The notes under the pieces were generated by a model that worked only from the letters and a program-made list of their open reading frames with translations, ran no database searches and had not been told where the DNA came from. A stretch of DNA of 64,000 nt, from assembly GCA_037954325.1 (NCBI GenBank), contig JBBMNZ010000015.1, positions 14,612,501 through 14,676,500 of the forward strand. Direction: 5' to 3'. The translations under genes were made by a program, and so were the position numbers. This document shows, in pieces, positions 48,785 through 61,239 of this stretch (positions are counted from its first letter, which is position 1; every line of letters begins with the position of its first letter). Source of the DNA: Fistularia commersonii (Eukaryota; Chordata; Actinopteri; Syngnathiformes; Fistulariidae).

Positions 48785-49670
48785 GCTTTTGCCTTCGGGG
48801 GTTGCCACAGCGAATCAAACTCTTCCATCTAACCCTATTCTCTGTATCCTCTTGTCTCACCAAATAACTTCATGTCCTCTTTCACTATGTTCATAAATCT
48901 TCTCTTTGGTCTTTCTCTAGACCTTTTGCCTGGTAGCTCAAATCCCAGTATCCTATCAATATATTCACTTTCCCTCCTCTGTACATGACTGAACCTGACC
49001 ATATCTCCAAAACATCTAACATGTGCTGATAGAATCTTTCCTGATCCTATCCATCCTCGCCACCCCCAAAGAGAACCTCAACACCTTCATCTCTGCTACC
49101 TCCAGCTCTGCTTCATGTCTTCCTTTCCAAGCCACACAGCATTGCTTGTCTCACAACTGTCTTGTACACCTTTCCTTTCATTGTGGCTGATATTCCTGTA
49201 TCGCATAGAACCCCAGACTATCTCAACCCGCTTGAACCAGTTTCCTCACCTCTTTTCCACACTCTCCATTGACTGTTGACCCCAAGTAATGATAATCCTC
49301 CAACCTCTGTAGCCTCACCATTCTGCTTGGTTCCCCTCAATTCACAGACATTCTGTCTTGCTGCGACTAACCTTTATTCATCTCCAGAGCATACCTTTGC
49401 CTTTCCAGATTTTCCTCTGCCTGCGTGCACCACAGATCACAATGTAATCTACCAACATCATGGTCCATGGAGATTCCTGTCTAATCTAGTCTGTTATTTT
49501 ATCCATCCCTTCAAATGCAGAGGGGCTCAGAGCTGATCTCTGAAGTCTCACCTCCATCTTGAACTTCTCTGTCTTACCTACAGCACATCTCAGCACCGTC
49601 TCACATCTTGCATACATGTCCTGCACCAGTCTAACACCAGTCTTCCCTGCCACTCCAGACCTCCTCATAC
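48785..49670 (-). mobile_element. RTE-type LINE relic with decayed reverse transcriptase
   Basis: On the minus strand this covers part of the reverse-transcriptase domain down to the 3' end. The frame at 49668-49486 reads VRLVQDMYARCETVLRCAV and later QRSALSPSAF, the block normally written LHQGSALSPFLF in this clade. Further on, 49470-49430 gives PWTMMLVDYIVIC, where the catalytic F/Y-A-D-D is replaced by LVDY, so the enzyme is dead. The C-terminal part and the 3' end match 33623-33787. Several frameshifts are present. An ACTAAGCT octamer near both ends (about 48760 and 49688) may be the target duplication. The RTE assignment rests on these motifs. Confidence 0.8.
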
Positions 49671-49689
49671 AATACCATGTTTCAGACTA

Positions 49690-51580
49690 CTAAGCTTTGG
49701 TTGTATTTTATTTCAGCTTCAGCACTTTATGAACAATAAATATTGAGTTTAGTCACAGCATTGCATATGCTACTGTGAATATTCTATTTGGATTAGGACG
49801 GCTCCTGGAATACAAAACAATCCTTCGACCTGAGCTTTGCTGCCACTTTCCTTTCCGTGTAGAGTCCTCATGTGAGGGTGATCAATTTCTCCTTCAGTCA
49901 CACAAATGCCACATATTTGTACCAGCTGTAGTAAAGGTTGGTACAAACTGGGAAATTTATCAAGTAGGAGGCATAACAAGGTATATACCTATGTACTGTA
50001 ATGAATTGATGTCACAAAGGAAGATCATTAACACATAAAATGCAAGAAGATGTGACCAGTATGCCAGTATGCTGCATGCAGCAAGAAAAGGAATAGGGTT
50101 TGCAGACGAATGGAGGACAGACGAGACAGTGGACCTCATTAACAAGACAGCATGGTCTTTGAGACACAGTTTTACAGCCCATTGCCTATTCTGAGTGCCA
50201 TTCTAGGCCACTAAAACTGCATTTAGCCAGCCAGAGACTTTCAGTTTCATTTCAATCAATAATTGGTTTCAGCTACTCTGGCACAGGTGTTTTATGCAAT
50301 ATGGGAATTGAACTTCTGTTATTAGAGGACTATTCATCCTTATCTGAGTGTGCCTGTACTCAGTGGAAGTCCTCGGGTCTTGAATTTAGTATAGTCATTG
50401 AATAGTAACCATGATAACAATGACCATCATTAAAACTGGAAAAGTGAATTGTTTTGTGGTTATGGAGAAGAAGCTTACTATACAAATTATTATTATTGAT
50501 GTTTGGAAAAGGAGTCTTTAGAAGTTCTGTCGAACATCTCGTCATTTGAGTATACAAACAAAGCTGCAGAGCTCTTAATATACACTAAGTTTTTGTTTTT
50601 ATGGGATTGTTGAGTGATGAGGTGTAACCAAGGCCATCGCAGGCGGTGATTCAAGTATTGATGCTGACCTTGGCCATGAGTCAAGGAGCAAAGAAGGGGT
50701 GTGATTGTTGGACATAAGCTGTGATCCTGAAGCAGAAAAAGGGAAGTCTGGATGCTTGACATTCTCAAATAAGAGATGTCTGTCAAAAATTATTTCAAGG
50801 TTGTTGTCGAGTATTGGGTTGTTAGCTGTGATAGTTATTGAAGGTAGTCTGGGTGTGGCGAATGAATCATTAAAATGATTAGTAAATCATTTCTTTGCGT
50901 CTAGATTGAATACAGTAAGCTTTCCACAATATTTTCAAATTTCAGATGGCTACTCAAGATGGCATGAGTTGCTGCAGTGATGGATTCAGTTGATATGCAT
51001 TGTGGGTGGTGTCAGTTTGGCAGTGGAATTGTATGAGGGGTGGGTTAAGAATAAGGAATAAAGAGCGGATCTAGAACTGTGCCCTGGGGGCACTTGTGGA
51101 CAAGTGGAGGAAGTACTTTGAGTTAATGCTGATATATTGATATATTCCAAAAGAAATAGAGACCAAATTCCAAATCAGTCCCTACCCACTACCACTTCAC
51201 AACCGAGTGTCAGTCTAACCCCAATCACTCACAGGGCTTGATGAAGCTCTTTCTTTAGAGACCTGTACAATAAAGTGACAATGATCAGCTTCATTCAGAT
51301 TCTGCTTATCCATTCACAGAGTAAATATGAAGTACTTAGTGGTGATTAATTATTTAAAGCTAGCCAATGTGAGAGTTGATAAGTGCTGTAAAATAACATT
51401 TCATGTGATTTTACAAAGAATCCCTCCTTTTTAGTTTTGTCTCGAAGGTCCTCAAGCCTGGGTGTGGTAATATTTTTCTTATTCCCTCTGAAACAATATA
51501 CTCATTTGAATATGGGTGGTCTGCACCAAGCTGTTGCATCAGTGGCATAAAATACATTTCAATAGTCAGTGGATGTTTGA
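49690..51580. other. Intergenic or intronic, no gene
   Basis: No exon, RNA gene or transposon end could be supported in this stretch. Confidence 0.35.
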
Positions 51581-51593
51581 TCATCATTATAAT

Positions 51594-51806
51594 CACTGTT
51601 CCCTCTAAGCCGTGCGTTTGCGCAATCGCGCACTGCTCCAGCGTTCTCTTCGCACAGCAAATCTATTCCGTGCACAAAATAAAATCCAAGCTGAACTGTA
51701 AATAACATAAATGTGTTGAATTTTATTTACAGTTCAGCTTTGTTGTGCGTGGAGAACGCTGAAGCAGCGCGCGATTGCGCTAACGCGCGGCTCAGAGGGA
51801 ACAGTG
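51594..51806. mobile_element. 213-bp foldback MITE with 8-bp duplicated flank
   Basis: The ends CACTGTTCCCTCTAAGCCG and its inverse CGGCTCAGAGGGAACAGTG match with one difference. The inverted complementarity extends inward through the GCGCAATCGCGC, CAGCGTTCTC and CGCACA segments to the centre (AAGCTGAACTGTAAATAA against TTATTTACAGTTCAGCTT). The whole element is close to one long palindrome. Flanks are ATTATAAT (51586-51593) and ATTATAAC (51807-51814), a 7-of-8 duplication consistent with hAT-type mobilisation. There is no coding capacity. Confidence 0.85.
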
Positions 51807-51819
51807 ATTATAACATGCA

Positions 51820-53970
51820 CCGATTCTATCTGGTGCAGAATTTCACTAATTCAAATGACTCCAGATGGATTGCTGAGGCTAATTTTCTGAGGGTCCATTC
51901 TAACTCTTCTTTTGTTAGTCATTAGTGTTTTATTGCTGTTTTTCCCATGTCTGGGGTGCTAGATACCGTCTGCTTACATTTCACATATCTCTTGACATAA
52001 TCCTTTTTAACAATTCATCTGTCTTGTTTGGAAAATGCAACTGCTAATCAATGAACACCGCTGATACCTGTTTTCAGAGGCTTTTTGAAGATGAAACAGC
52101 GCCCAGATGTCTGAAGGCGTGCCACTCTCATGTGCATTCATCAGTCTGGTGAATTTTTTTAGCACACTGACTGCACAATGGGAGCATAGGTTTTGGATGG
52201 CTGATAGGATAGCACTTCTATAGCTGAAAAGTAGGCGAGGGAATTGTGAATTGTATCTTTGGATTTTTTTTTGTGCTTTATCCTTATGTGAAAGAATTTC
52301 ATGCTATCTCTTTTCAGGTTGGAGATATTAATTTTTTTTTTTTTTTTTTTTACATGGCTCGAAACACTTTGACAGCATGACTAGATTTTGATAATTACCA
52401 TTTATAGTGTAAACATAAAGCTAAGTTGCAATTCTATTAAGTACCTTGGAATGTGAACTACAAGGCCAAGACCTTGCTGTGGAGGTAGCGAAGGCACAAG
52501 AATGGCCCCCAGTAAAATGGAAAGTACTCTCTGACAGTTGCTTAATGCAGACCTATTTATTCATAATGTTTAGCCAATACAAGCTTATGTACTTTGGCCC
52601 GGTGTTACTCAACAAGGGGCTGTTTGGTAAAGTGTTTATCAGTTAGACTTTCTAATTTAGGTTCAAGTACCTCCACAGTTTTTATTTTGTGATAATGTAT
52701 GTAAAATGCTTGATGACTTCAAATTAATTCTGGAAAATGACTCGGCCAAGAGTGAAACCTGTTCAAAACAGAATGACTGGCACATACTGTTACAGAAAAA
52801 TTCCATGGGTAGATGAAGTTCTTAAAGATTCAGGTCCAGTGCTATGTCAGTATGAGGTGAAGAAAATACTGTCCAGGAAGCAGAGTTGCAGTCATAATAT
52901 ACTTCAGATCCAGAAATTAGGGGCGAGCCCCAAGAACGAAGCACGAGGGGATTCATCTGTTCAATGTACAAATGTGGATGAGCTGAATAATATCTTCTTT
53001 GAGGCCTGACCTCACTTTTCCTCATATCTGTAGTCATAGTAAAATAGTAGTTTTCCTTGTTCCACTGGTTTCTCGGTTTAAAACACCACAACTCTCCTTG
53101 ATGCGGAATTTTTTTTTATTGCCATGTCCTTCCCTTTCTCTTTGCATGTAAATCTCAGTTGTTCTTGCATTAGGATTCATTGGACCATTATGTACTTTGC
53201 AATTCTTTGTGCAGAAAGGTCATTGGAAATGAATTCATGTAATAATCACAAAGAAGTTCAATAGAAGCGGAAAAACACACGGTTGAAGTATGAATAGCAT
53301 CAAACTTTCAATGGACTTCATTTTAAGCCTATATTTTAAATGTTGCCAACCTACTAAGGTAAGTTTATTTATCAGGATCATCTGTGTATTATATGACCCT
53401 GTGTTGTCCACAAATGTAATTTTGTCAACATCCAGTATTCTTATTTTGCAATGAATTACCTCGATTATACATATTTCCACCTAGTTTTGCTCATTTTAAT
53501 TTGGAACTGATATTCATTCAGTTCCGTCACAATTTTGATGTGATTTCATCGAAACAGGATAATGAAAATGATGTGGTTTTATCAAACTTAAGGGACCGTT
53601 CACATGTCGGTAAGTGACTTAAATCAATAATATCTTATCTCCAAAAACAGTGGATTATGCTATTCTTTTGAACCACAAAAAATAAAATATTTCTGATTCT
53701 GAAAAACCATGGAACTATGGGGGAAAAATAATTCAAATTTGAAAAATGAAAATACTTTTGAGTAAGAACATATCTACATTTCTTGAATGTTACAAAAATC
53801 AGAGATGGATTATGGAATTAATAGTACAAAATTGGAAATAGTCTGACATGCCTTTTTCCTCCAAAACTCTAAACTGACACAAGCAAGAAAGGATTGCCTG
53901 TTTGAGATACAATTTGTGAATAAAAGTTGGTTCTTGTTTGCAGTTTCACATTTTGGTTTATAGCACGAAT
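51820..53970. other. Intergenic or intronic, no gene
   Basis: Contains a 20-base poly-T tract at 52332-52351 and the small inverted motif GGGGCGAGCCCC at about 52920, which may be a relic end of a repeat. No coding exon is supported. Confidence 0.35.
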
Positions 53971-53984
53971 AAACATATCCGATA

Positions 53985-54170
53985 TTAGAATCAGAAAAAA
54001 CCTTATTTGTCCCCGAGGGGCGATTAGGATTAGGGGCAAACGGGCTAAACTAAAATAATAGCATAAAAATAACTTGTTAAATTGATAACAAGTCTGCATC
54101 AGTTCCACTGGAGTCACAGGCCAGTGATTGGGATTATGCTTGTCATACACCAAGGAGCAATAGACCATGA
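53985..54170 (-). mobile_element. LINE 3' end, antisense
   Basis: GAATCAGAAAAAACCTTATTTG followed by TCCCCGAGGGGCGATTAG, the reverse complement of the same tail type seen at 20362 and 42036. Sequence further right may belong to the same copy, but the 5' limit is not clear. Confidence 0.5.
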
Positions 54171-54384
54171 CCAATGAAGGTTTATGTGAAAAGCATTGAC
54201 TGTCTTGCTACAAAGGTACAGGTCAGTAGGTATGATGTCTCGGGCAGCGATTGACCTTTGTGCCCTCTGAGTTGATGTTTTGGAATCAGGATAAATGGCG
54301 TGAGGTTGTGAGCAACTTTTAATGAGTCAAGTTGTGGTGACAAGATGGCTGCCCTGATGTTCTTTTGCAGTTCTTCTTGTCTGC

Positions 54385-54520
54385 AATGGTGAGAAGCTAC
54401 AAAAAGTGGTCCAAGGAGGGAAAGCCGGGAACAAGTAATAGAATTCATGGGTGGCCAAAGCTCACTGATGCATGTTGGAAGTGAAGGCTTGCCCGAATGT
54501 TTTCCAATCTAATTAAAGAG
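54385..54520 (+). mobile_element. Possible fragment of another fish retrotransposon
   Basis: AAAAAGTGGTCCAAGGAGGG followed by GGTGGCCAAAGCTCACTGAT and GCATGTTGGAAGTGAAGGC resembles a frequently repeated fish sequence I associate with LINE-derived DNA. Only a short piece is present, and the family could not be fixed. Confidence 0.35.
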
Positions 54521-55064
54521 AAAAGGAAGCTGAGATTGCAGACCAAGCTGAATCATCCTTGTTGTTGTTCTTGTATAGTGTCTTTACATTGTTTGTGGCG
54601 GTAATTATTGAAACCAGGTAAACATGCACGAGAGCACACCCAATATGCACATACATACATATACATACTTAATCATCACCTCTCTCCTTTTTCTAGTCCA
54701 AAATACTCATTATAAAGGAGAAACAAGGCTCTTCAACGATCAAAATGGGAAGTAATCTTAAATTAATATTTTGAAACTTTTGGCCTGAATCCACATTACT
54801 TTTCTGTTCGATGCTTTTGAAACCGAAGCGGTTTCTTGCCTCTGGGCTTTCAGCACAAAACTCATTTGAATATACATTTGAATGCCTATTAGTCATTTGT
54901 GCAGTGTGCCTCTCAGATGAACTGATGCCTGAGGACATAAAAGAGGGTACATTTATAGCCTTTTATTACATTATTATTAGTCTTTATTTATGAGAAGTCC
55001 ACAGATATCTTGAGTAAGTTATTAGAAGGGGTCTTACTGGTTTTGCTTGAATATACAAAGCTGG

Positions 55065-55590
55065 CGCAAACCCCTCCACCACGATAAGGTGGCAGTTCAA
55101 GGAGGGGGAAAAAAACTGGGTTCCCTTCGTTTACTCTTCATGAGGATCTGTTAAGCCACACTCTGTCTGCTCCCTCACCTGGGACTGGCTTGCCTTGGGT
55201 GACCCTTCGAGGGGCATAAGCCCCCAACAACATAGCTCCCAGGATCACTGGGACGCACAAAGAAATCCAGCTATCCGGGAGGAGTTCACAGTACAGTTGC
55301 TGATCCTCTGCACAGAGAGGAGTCAGATGAGGTAGATCAGGCATCTGGTCAGGTTGCCTCCTGGACGCCTCCCGGGGTGGTTTTCTGGGCATTTCCATCT
55401 GAGAGGAGGCCACAAGGAGGACCCAGGACATGTTGGAGAGACTGTCTCTTGGCTGGTCTGGGAACGCTTTGGAATCCCCCCAGAAGTGCTTGCCCGTGTG
55501 GCTGGGGAGGGGGAAATCTGGGCCTCTGCTTCGGCCGATGCCCCCGGACCAAACTTCGAATAAGCGGCAGAAGATGGACGAATGGATACA
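55065..55590 (+). mobile_element. Internally deleted non-LTR retrotransposon (5' leader joined to 3' end)
   Basis: The left part (CAAACCCCTCCACCACGATA, then AAGGTGGCAGTTC, AGCCACACTCTGTCTGCTC, CACCTGGGACTGGC, GGGGCATAAGCCCCCAACAA) is the 5' leader of a common fish LINE. From about 55275 the text jumps to the end of its protein: GGAGGAGTTCACAG, then a frame giving MPPGRLPG, GETVSWLVWERFGIPPEVL, AGEGEIWAS, stopping at 55563. The tail ends ATGGACGAATGGATA. Several kilobases between these parts are missing. The last frame, 55354-55563, is still open. The clade is not certain. Confidence 0.75.
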
Positions 55591-55599
55591 AAGCTGACA

Positions 55600-57230
55600 T
55601 TGTTATTAATCTCAGCACTGTGTTTACGGAAATGCTATCATTGTTTTGAGCGGAATGTAACCCTGTTTTCAGCACTGGGAATAACATGTTTTCCCAAAGA
55701 ATTAGAGATGAAGCTGCAGCTTTGAGAAGAACACATGAGCACAGTGATAAATGAAATTCCCCTGAACTTGACCTTGCTGTTTCTGTGAGATAGCTCACCC
55801 GTCAGATACCTTGTGGTGATTATCATGTCCAGCACCAACACAAATGAATGTCTGGAAAATTCAGACCGTCATATATCTGTGTTGAGTTTAACTGTCATTT
55901 GTTTTGAAACAGACAAGCCATGAATGGAAAGTGCTCAATTTCATTTAAGCTCCAGCCAAGTCATCAAAAGCAGTTTCAGGCTTAATTAGCAGGCAGGAAG
56001 CCTTCCTCATGTATTCAGCTCCGAAAAAGGATTCCAAAATCCATTCAATTTCTCACCTTCAATATTAGGTGCACCATCCGTCCTTACCTTAAGCATTGTT
56101 ATTCAGCCCCATGTTTTCTGATTTCCTCCTTTTTAAAGCTTCAACAGATATACATATTTTTTTTTCCATTTCTCTCATATGCATTCCCCCTTGATCTGGT
56201 TGCAAATCCCTACAGAGTCCCCCTGAAAGAGAATGAACATGAAAACCTACTTGTGGATTAATTTGACTAGATTTGCTTTTGTATGCAGTACAAGAGATGC
56301 TGGTGGTGAATAAAAATTCATCAAAATGCTGGCATTAAATTTGCTCTCTTCCCTGAGGTTTCTGGATTTGGAGCCTGAGGCATATCCATCTTTCTCTGCC
56401 TAACCACAGTTCCCAAACACACTAGCTTTTTGAGTATCATCTTGCTAGATTTCAGCACAGTCGCTGAAAAATTGCAATAATTTTCTCTCTCTCCCACTAC
56501 CAATAGGAGAGCTTCTTGAATAGATAGCCTGTTGTTTTATTCTGGCATACAAGCAAATAATTCAGCACCGTGTGATTTTCAATCTAGGAGAGCTAAATCA
56601 CAGTAGTAGCCAAGCTACTCTGTTTTCCAATACTCAGTGCGGCTACATGAACGACTTTATCAGCATCTGTCTGTTGTATGACTCGTAAAGTACGCAAGAC
56701 CGAGTTACATATAGCAGTCGGGCATCAGGAGACACCACTGAAATATCAAGTATGTCAGCGTACATAGCCTGTTGTTCTGGCATATAAATGAGCAAACAGG
56801 ACAAGTAAGGAATTGAAGAGAGTGAATCTCAGTCAAATCTTAGCATTTTGTCTTTTCTAATGTTATGTGCTATTCATGGATATTCACCGGTATTCACCAG
56901 GGCTATTCACTGCTGAACTGGTTAAAACAACCAAAAATCATGGTCATCGTGTGGTTTCGCAAGCATTCTGTTATGAACCCACAAAGATATTTCTGGCACC
57001 ATCAGGAAGATATCTTCGAATACAACAGGATGCTGGAAGGGTAATTTACCTTAATTTGGCGTTACAAATCGGCTCTATGAAAGTAAAACTGTAAAAATCA
57101 ACAAACAACCACAAAATAACACATCCTTTGAAAATTGCTCTAATCACCTTTTACTAATACATTCCCTTTTGTAAAAATTTCTGTTTGTTCCCAACAACAC
57201 TCACAATAAGGAAACCATCTGCATTTTTTT
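55600..57230. other. Intergenic or intronic, no gene
   Basis: AT-rich unique sequence. No exon, RNA gene or transposon end could be supported. Confidence 0.35.
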
Positions 57231-57239
57231 CTGTACATC

Positions 57240-57670
57240 AGAACTTCTTTTCAGCCACTTCCTTCAAAGTTTCTCCATAGCCGATCGTCAAATTCTCTGT
57301 ATCCTCTTCTCTCACACCAACTAACTTAATGTTCTTTTGCTACATCCATAAATCTTCTCTCTGGTCTTCCTCTAGACCTGCTGCTTGGCAGTTCCAACCA
57401 GCATCCCTCTGCCAATATATTCACTATCCACTTCTGCACATGACAGAACCATCTCAGTCTGGCCTCTCTGACTTTATCTTCAAAACATCTAACATCCGCT
57501 GTCCCTGCGATGGACACATTCCTGATCCTATTTTCCATCTCTGCTACCTCCAGCTCTGCTTGCTGTCTTTTCCTCAATGCCACTGTTTATAAACTAGACG
57601 ACATCACTGGTATCAACATTGTCTTGCCCACCTTTCCTTTCATTGTGACTGATACTCTTTTATGCCATAT
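57240..57670 (-). mobile_element. RTE-type LINE relic, C-terminal part
   Basis: The minus frame 57583-57326 reads MALRKRQQAELEVAEMENR, later CFEDKVREARLRWFCHVQ and ELPSSRSRGRPERRFMDVA. This is the C-terminal region of the same RTE-type protein as at 33623-33787 and 48785-49670. The frame is uninterrupted over 85 codons, but the upstream part is broken. The 3' end is more eroded than at 33623. Confidence 0.75.
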
Positions 57671-57803
57671 TCCCCTTTGCAAAATGGAAGAGAAGCAGGT
57701 TTTGTGTGACTACATTGGCCTGAATCTCTGCAGTCAAACTCCATCTTTGGACAAAATGTAGATTATTTAGTCATTTAGTAAACTGACTGAGAAGATAACA
57801 TCT

Positions 57804-58371
57804 TACTGTAATTTCTGGACTATAACCCATTACTTTTTTCACACGCTTTGAACACAGCGGCCTAAACAACAATGTAGCTAATTTGTTAGTTTATATATTT
57901 TTATTTTTTAGGGGGCGCTAAGCTTCATATCGCCAAAACATTTTGCTTAGTCACATTGGACCAATGCATTTACCGTGACATTCTGAGGCTGTTCAACTCC
58001 AACACTGAAGAAGAGAACTTTTAAAAGTTTTAGTCCTCAGGAGGAAGATGAAGATAGGATCAGATGGAGTAGGACAAAGCGGGCATAGAAAATGGATGGA
58101 TGGACGGACTTGTAGTATTTATTATCAATCTTTCTCATCAGCCCTGTTACTGGCAGTGTTGGGGGGGGCATTTTCTTTAAATAATTTGTGGATGTTACTG
58201 GTATGTATTTAATTAAAAGTTAAAAACATTTCTGTGTGAAGAGCTCATATTCCAGCATGGACACCTGTGGCTTATAGATGAGTGCGGCCTATAAATGTAC
58301 GCATTTATTTATTTTATTTCTAGCTGGTGCGGCTTATATTCAGGTGCGCTCAATAGTCCGGAAAGCACGAT
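57804..58371. mobile_element. TIR element with an internal insertion
   Basis: The left end TACTGTAATTTCTGGACTAT and the reverse complement of the right end TATCGTGCTTTCCGGACTAT are imperfect terminal inverted repeats. Inward from the right end lies GTGCGGCTTATATTCAGGTG. The TCCGGACTAT/GCGGCTTAT motif pair marks a widespread fish MITE-like family. Inside, about 57995-58120 holds unrelated sequence ending AATGGATGGATGGACGG, a LINE-like tail, so a second element appears to have inserted. Target duplications of the outer element could not be fixed. Confidence 0.6.
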
Positions 58372-58379
58372 AATCATTT

Positions 58380-61230
58380 TTGAGAAATTTTGCTTGACAA
58401 GCCTTTTTTGATTACCTGACACTTTTCAGAAGGATCCGTCTATTTTAAAATGTTGAACAACAAAGTATTATTTTTTTTTCCAGTTTGAACTTTTAATTAA
58501 GGTGCGCTTTGCATTCCTCTTGGATTTTATAGGACAGCCACTCCCTTATTACTGTATTGGCTTTGTATCATTTGAAACAATAATGCATCATAGAAGAGTT
58601 ATTAATGCACCATAAGACTCTTGGGAATTCTTCAGCTTCTGCCGAAGTAATTATGTTATATTGGTGAGTATATGATGATGCTTGGCATGAGGCTTGAGTG
58701 TTTGCCCAGAAACAGGATCATGTGACTTTCCAGTTAGCTCTGTTACCTTCAACAGTATAAAATAGTCATAGAAAATCCACAATCATAAAGCAACTCAACC
58801 TTTTTAAAGCCTTATATTCTACTAAATGTGTATGAATGTCATTTCATGATCATTTATCTGAGTTGAAGAAAAAAAAATGATACATTGGTTGTACAGTGTG
58901 CTGGTACCGTAAAGATCTGCCTTTGAAATATTGTGCAATAACCTACTTTGTGTGTTCGCACTTTTTTAAAAAACAAAGTGATTTTAATTGGAGAGAAGGG
59001 CAAAAGTAGATCTGTGTGTGCACAGGTGGACATGCTGATGTTTTTTCCTCTCCAATTTGTTCCAGCAGTGACAAGGGTAGAAAACATGATGTGGCAGTTA
59101 CAAGTAGAAAAGATCTTTTCAACCAAGAACAAACACTGCCCAAATTCAAAACTATAAACTTTGCATTGCCCGCAGCCCTAACAAAAAAAAAAAAAACAAA
59201 GCAAAAAACATACATCAAAAAGCTCACGATGAAAGAAGTTCTAAATCCATCGAGTTCAGGGAAAGCAACACCTCCAAATGCTCAGAGCAGCTCCCTGACA
59301 GATCAAATGTTCAAGTAATAACAGTCCTGTAAATGTGATTTAATTCTTTATACGTAGTCAAATGCAGAGTGGATCACACATTTGAGTCACTATTGCCATT
59401 AAATGCATCATTTCAAAATTTGAAAAAACTACTGTGTCATTTTATGCCCCTGTATCCATAAACCCCTCTTGTATAATAATTCTAAATTCAATTAAAACAT
59501 GCTAAAAATTGCCTTAATAAAGTACTTCTGATTTTTTTCTGGAAAATTGTTGGGGAAAATAAATAATTGTCTACAAAACACAGTTCTGAGCTTTTGAAAA
59601 TCTGGCCCTTGCATGTTTGTGTCAGTGTGTGGGTTTTTTTTTTTTTTTTTTTTCCAGGAAAATTATATTTCACAATTTTCATTTGTTCCAGAATTATCAG
59701 TTGGAAATTATGATGAAAAAGATCATAGAAATGCCTTTGTGTGCCCATGCCATGTCTCTCTTTGATAAGAAAAGATACACCATTGTCTTGGTTTGGGACC
59801 AAGCGTGGCTTGAACTCATGGCGAGAGAAAGTGTGGGAGATATTAAGAAAGAGGCTTCTGGTAAGTAATTCCTTTGACGTGTGGAAATCAGATTGTATGC
59901 AACCATTTGTCCAGAGCAGCTGTGCTAGCTGCTGTGCTGCACATAACTGCTGAGCGTGGCCAGCACACCATTTGTGTGAGTGATTGTCCATGAGTGTAAC
60001 GATAATCCATACGGCCGGGCTTGATGTGTGGCGTTAAGCAGGATTGTCAAATAATCAATTTTTCCTCAGTGACTTACTTTTAACCAAACAGCTGTTGTGT
60101 TTCTATTGGGATTTGTCTCTGATTTCTTCAATTGATCCTGGGGATTTCATCGACACATGGGCTTGACTGCTTTTGCACTTTGCTGAACTTTGTGGCAGTC
60201 AAGCTTGCCCTGTCTGCTTAATGATTTCTTTCTGTGCATTTTTATCTACTGAGATGGCCGTTTTCAAAGCTGAGTGGTCCTCGCGGCATCGATAAATTAT
60301 CTGGTGGCTTCGCAGATGAACTACTTGATAGACAACAGCACATCATAAGCAGGAGAAGGGCAGGAAATGCAGTAAAATTAATTATTCTTGTTATTTTCAT
60401 ACAGCATTTGTTTTGCCATCATTATCTATTTATACAAATACAGCGATGTTCTGGTCTTCTCTGAAACTCATTAGAAAGCTTTATAGTGCAGATTAAATTG
60501 CAGATGTAATGGCATTTGATACCCTTCCTTAACATTATCTGAGTGATTTACATGGGGGGGAAACCACTGAGGTTATTACTTGATGAAGTACAGATGCTCT
60601 GCTTATTTTCAGTATGATATTACAAACCCTGGAGGTAATTTTCCATTTTGCAGTCATTGCTGTCATGTATTGCTCAACAACCAACAATGTTTGAAATTGT
60701 TCCTGAAGGGAGAGCAGTTATCAATTTCTCCAATGCAAGTTGTTGTCAATCATTCCCAAATACTTTTTTTAATATTATTCATAAAACAGTATGATGGCTG
60801 AATATCCTACTGAATTATCAATCGTGTTAGTCGGCCCTTATTCCTTATTTAACATTTAATGTTTAAGGTTTTGCCTGATTTAATATGACATGTTGCCGAA
60901 ACACACCATATTTTTTCCACATCACAGTAAATGACAATTTCCTGGCTTTGGTGTGCAACAGGTAAAATATATCATATAACATGTAACAAATATCATGCTA
61001 CATGACATTTTATCATTATGTGTGTGGTAACAAAAAAAAATGGTATGCAATCAAATGCTACATTATGGCGCTTCTTCTGAACAGAAATACAAACAGGAAA
61101 TTTGAAAATAAGGTCAGTAGTCTGCCATTTTCAATGTAACTATCTACTTAAAATTTGTTATGCTAATAATGGATCTTTGCGACTGCAAATAGGCCATTAC
61201 TCCACTAACAGGAACTAATTGGTCAATGCT
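58380..61230. other. Intergenic or intronic, no gene
   Basis: Contains a poly-T run at 59634-59653. A repeat-free, TAAT-rich block is listed separately within it. The 167-codon minus frame at 59488-59991 has no recognisable domain and a Lys run from the poly-T tract, so it is not called. Confidence 0.35.
60000..60400. promoter_or_regulatory. Candidate conserved noncoding element
   Basis: A repeat-free block of balanced composition. It contains GATAATCCATACGG, CAAATAATCAATTTTTCC, CTGCTTAATGATTTC and GCATCGATAAATTATCTGG. Frames are not sustained. Regulatory role inferred from texture. Confidence 0.3.
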
Positions 61231-61239
61231 CTCAACCTA

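Noticed and set aside
55138..55431. 97-codon minus-strand frame with a hydrophobic stretch
   Set aside because: It is the antisense shadow of the LINE at 55065-55590.
59488..59991. 167-codon minus-strand frame, the longest single frame
   Set aside because: It crosses a poly-T tract read as a Lys run, shows no domain, and lacks any neighbouring exon signals.
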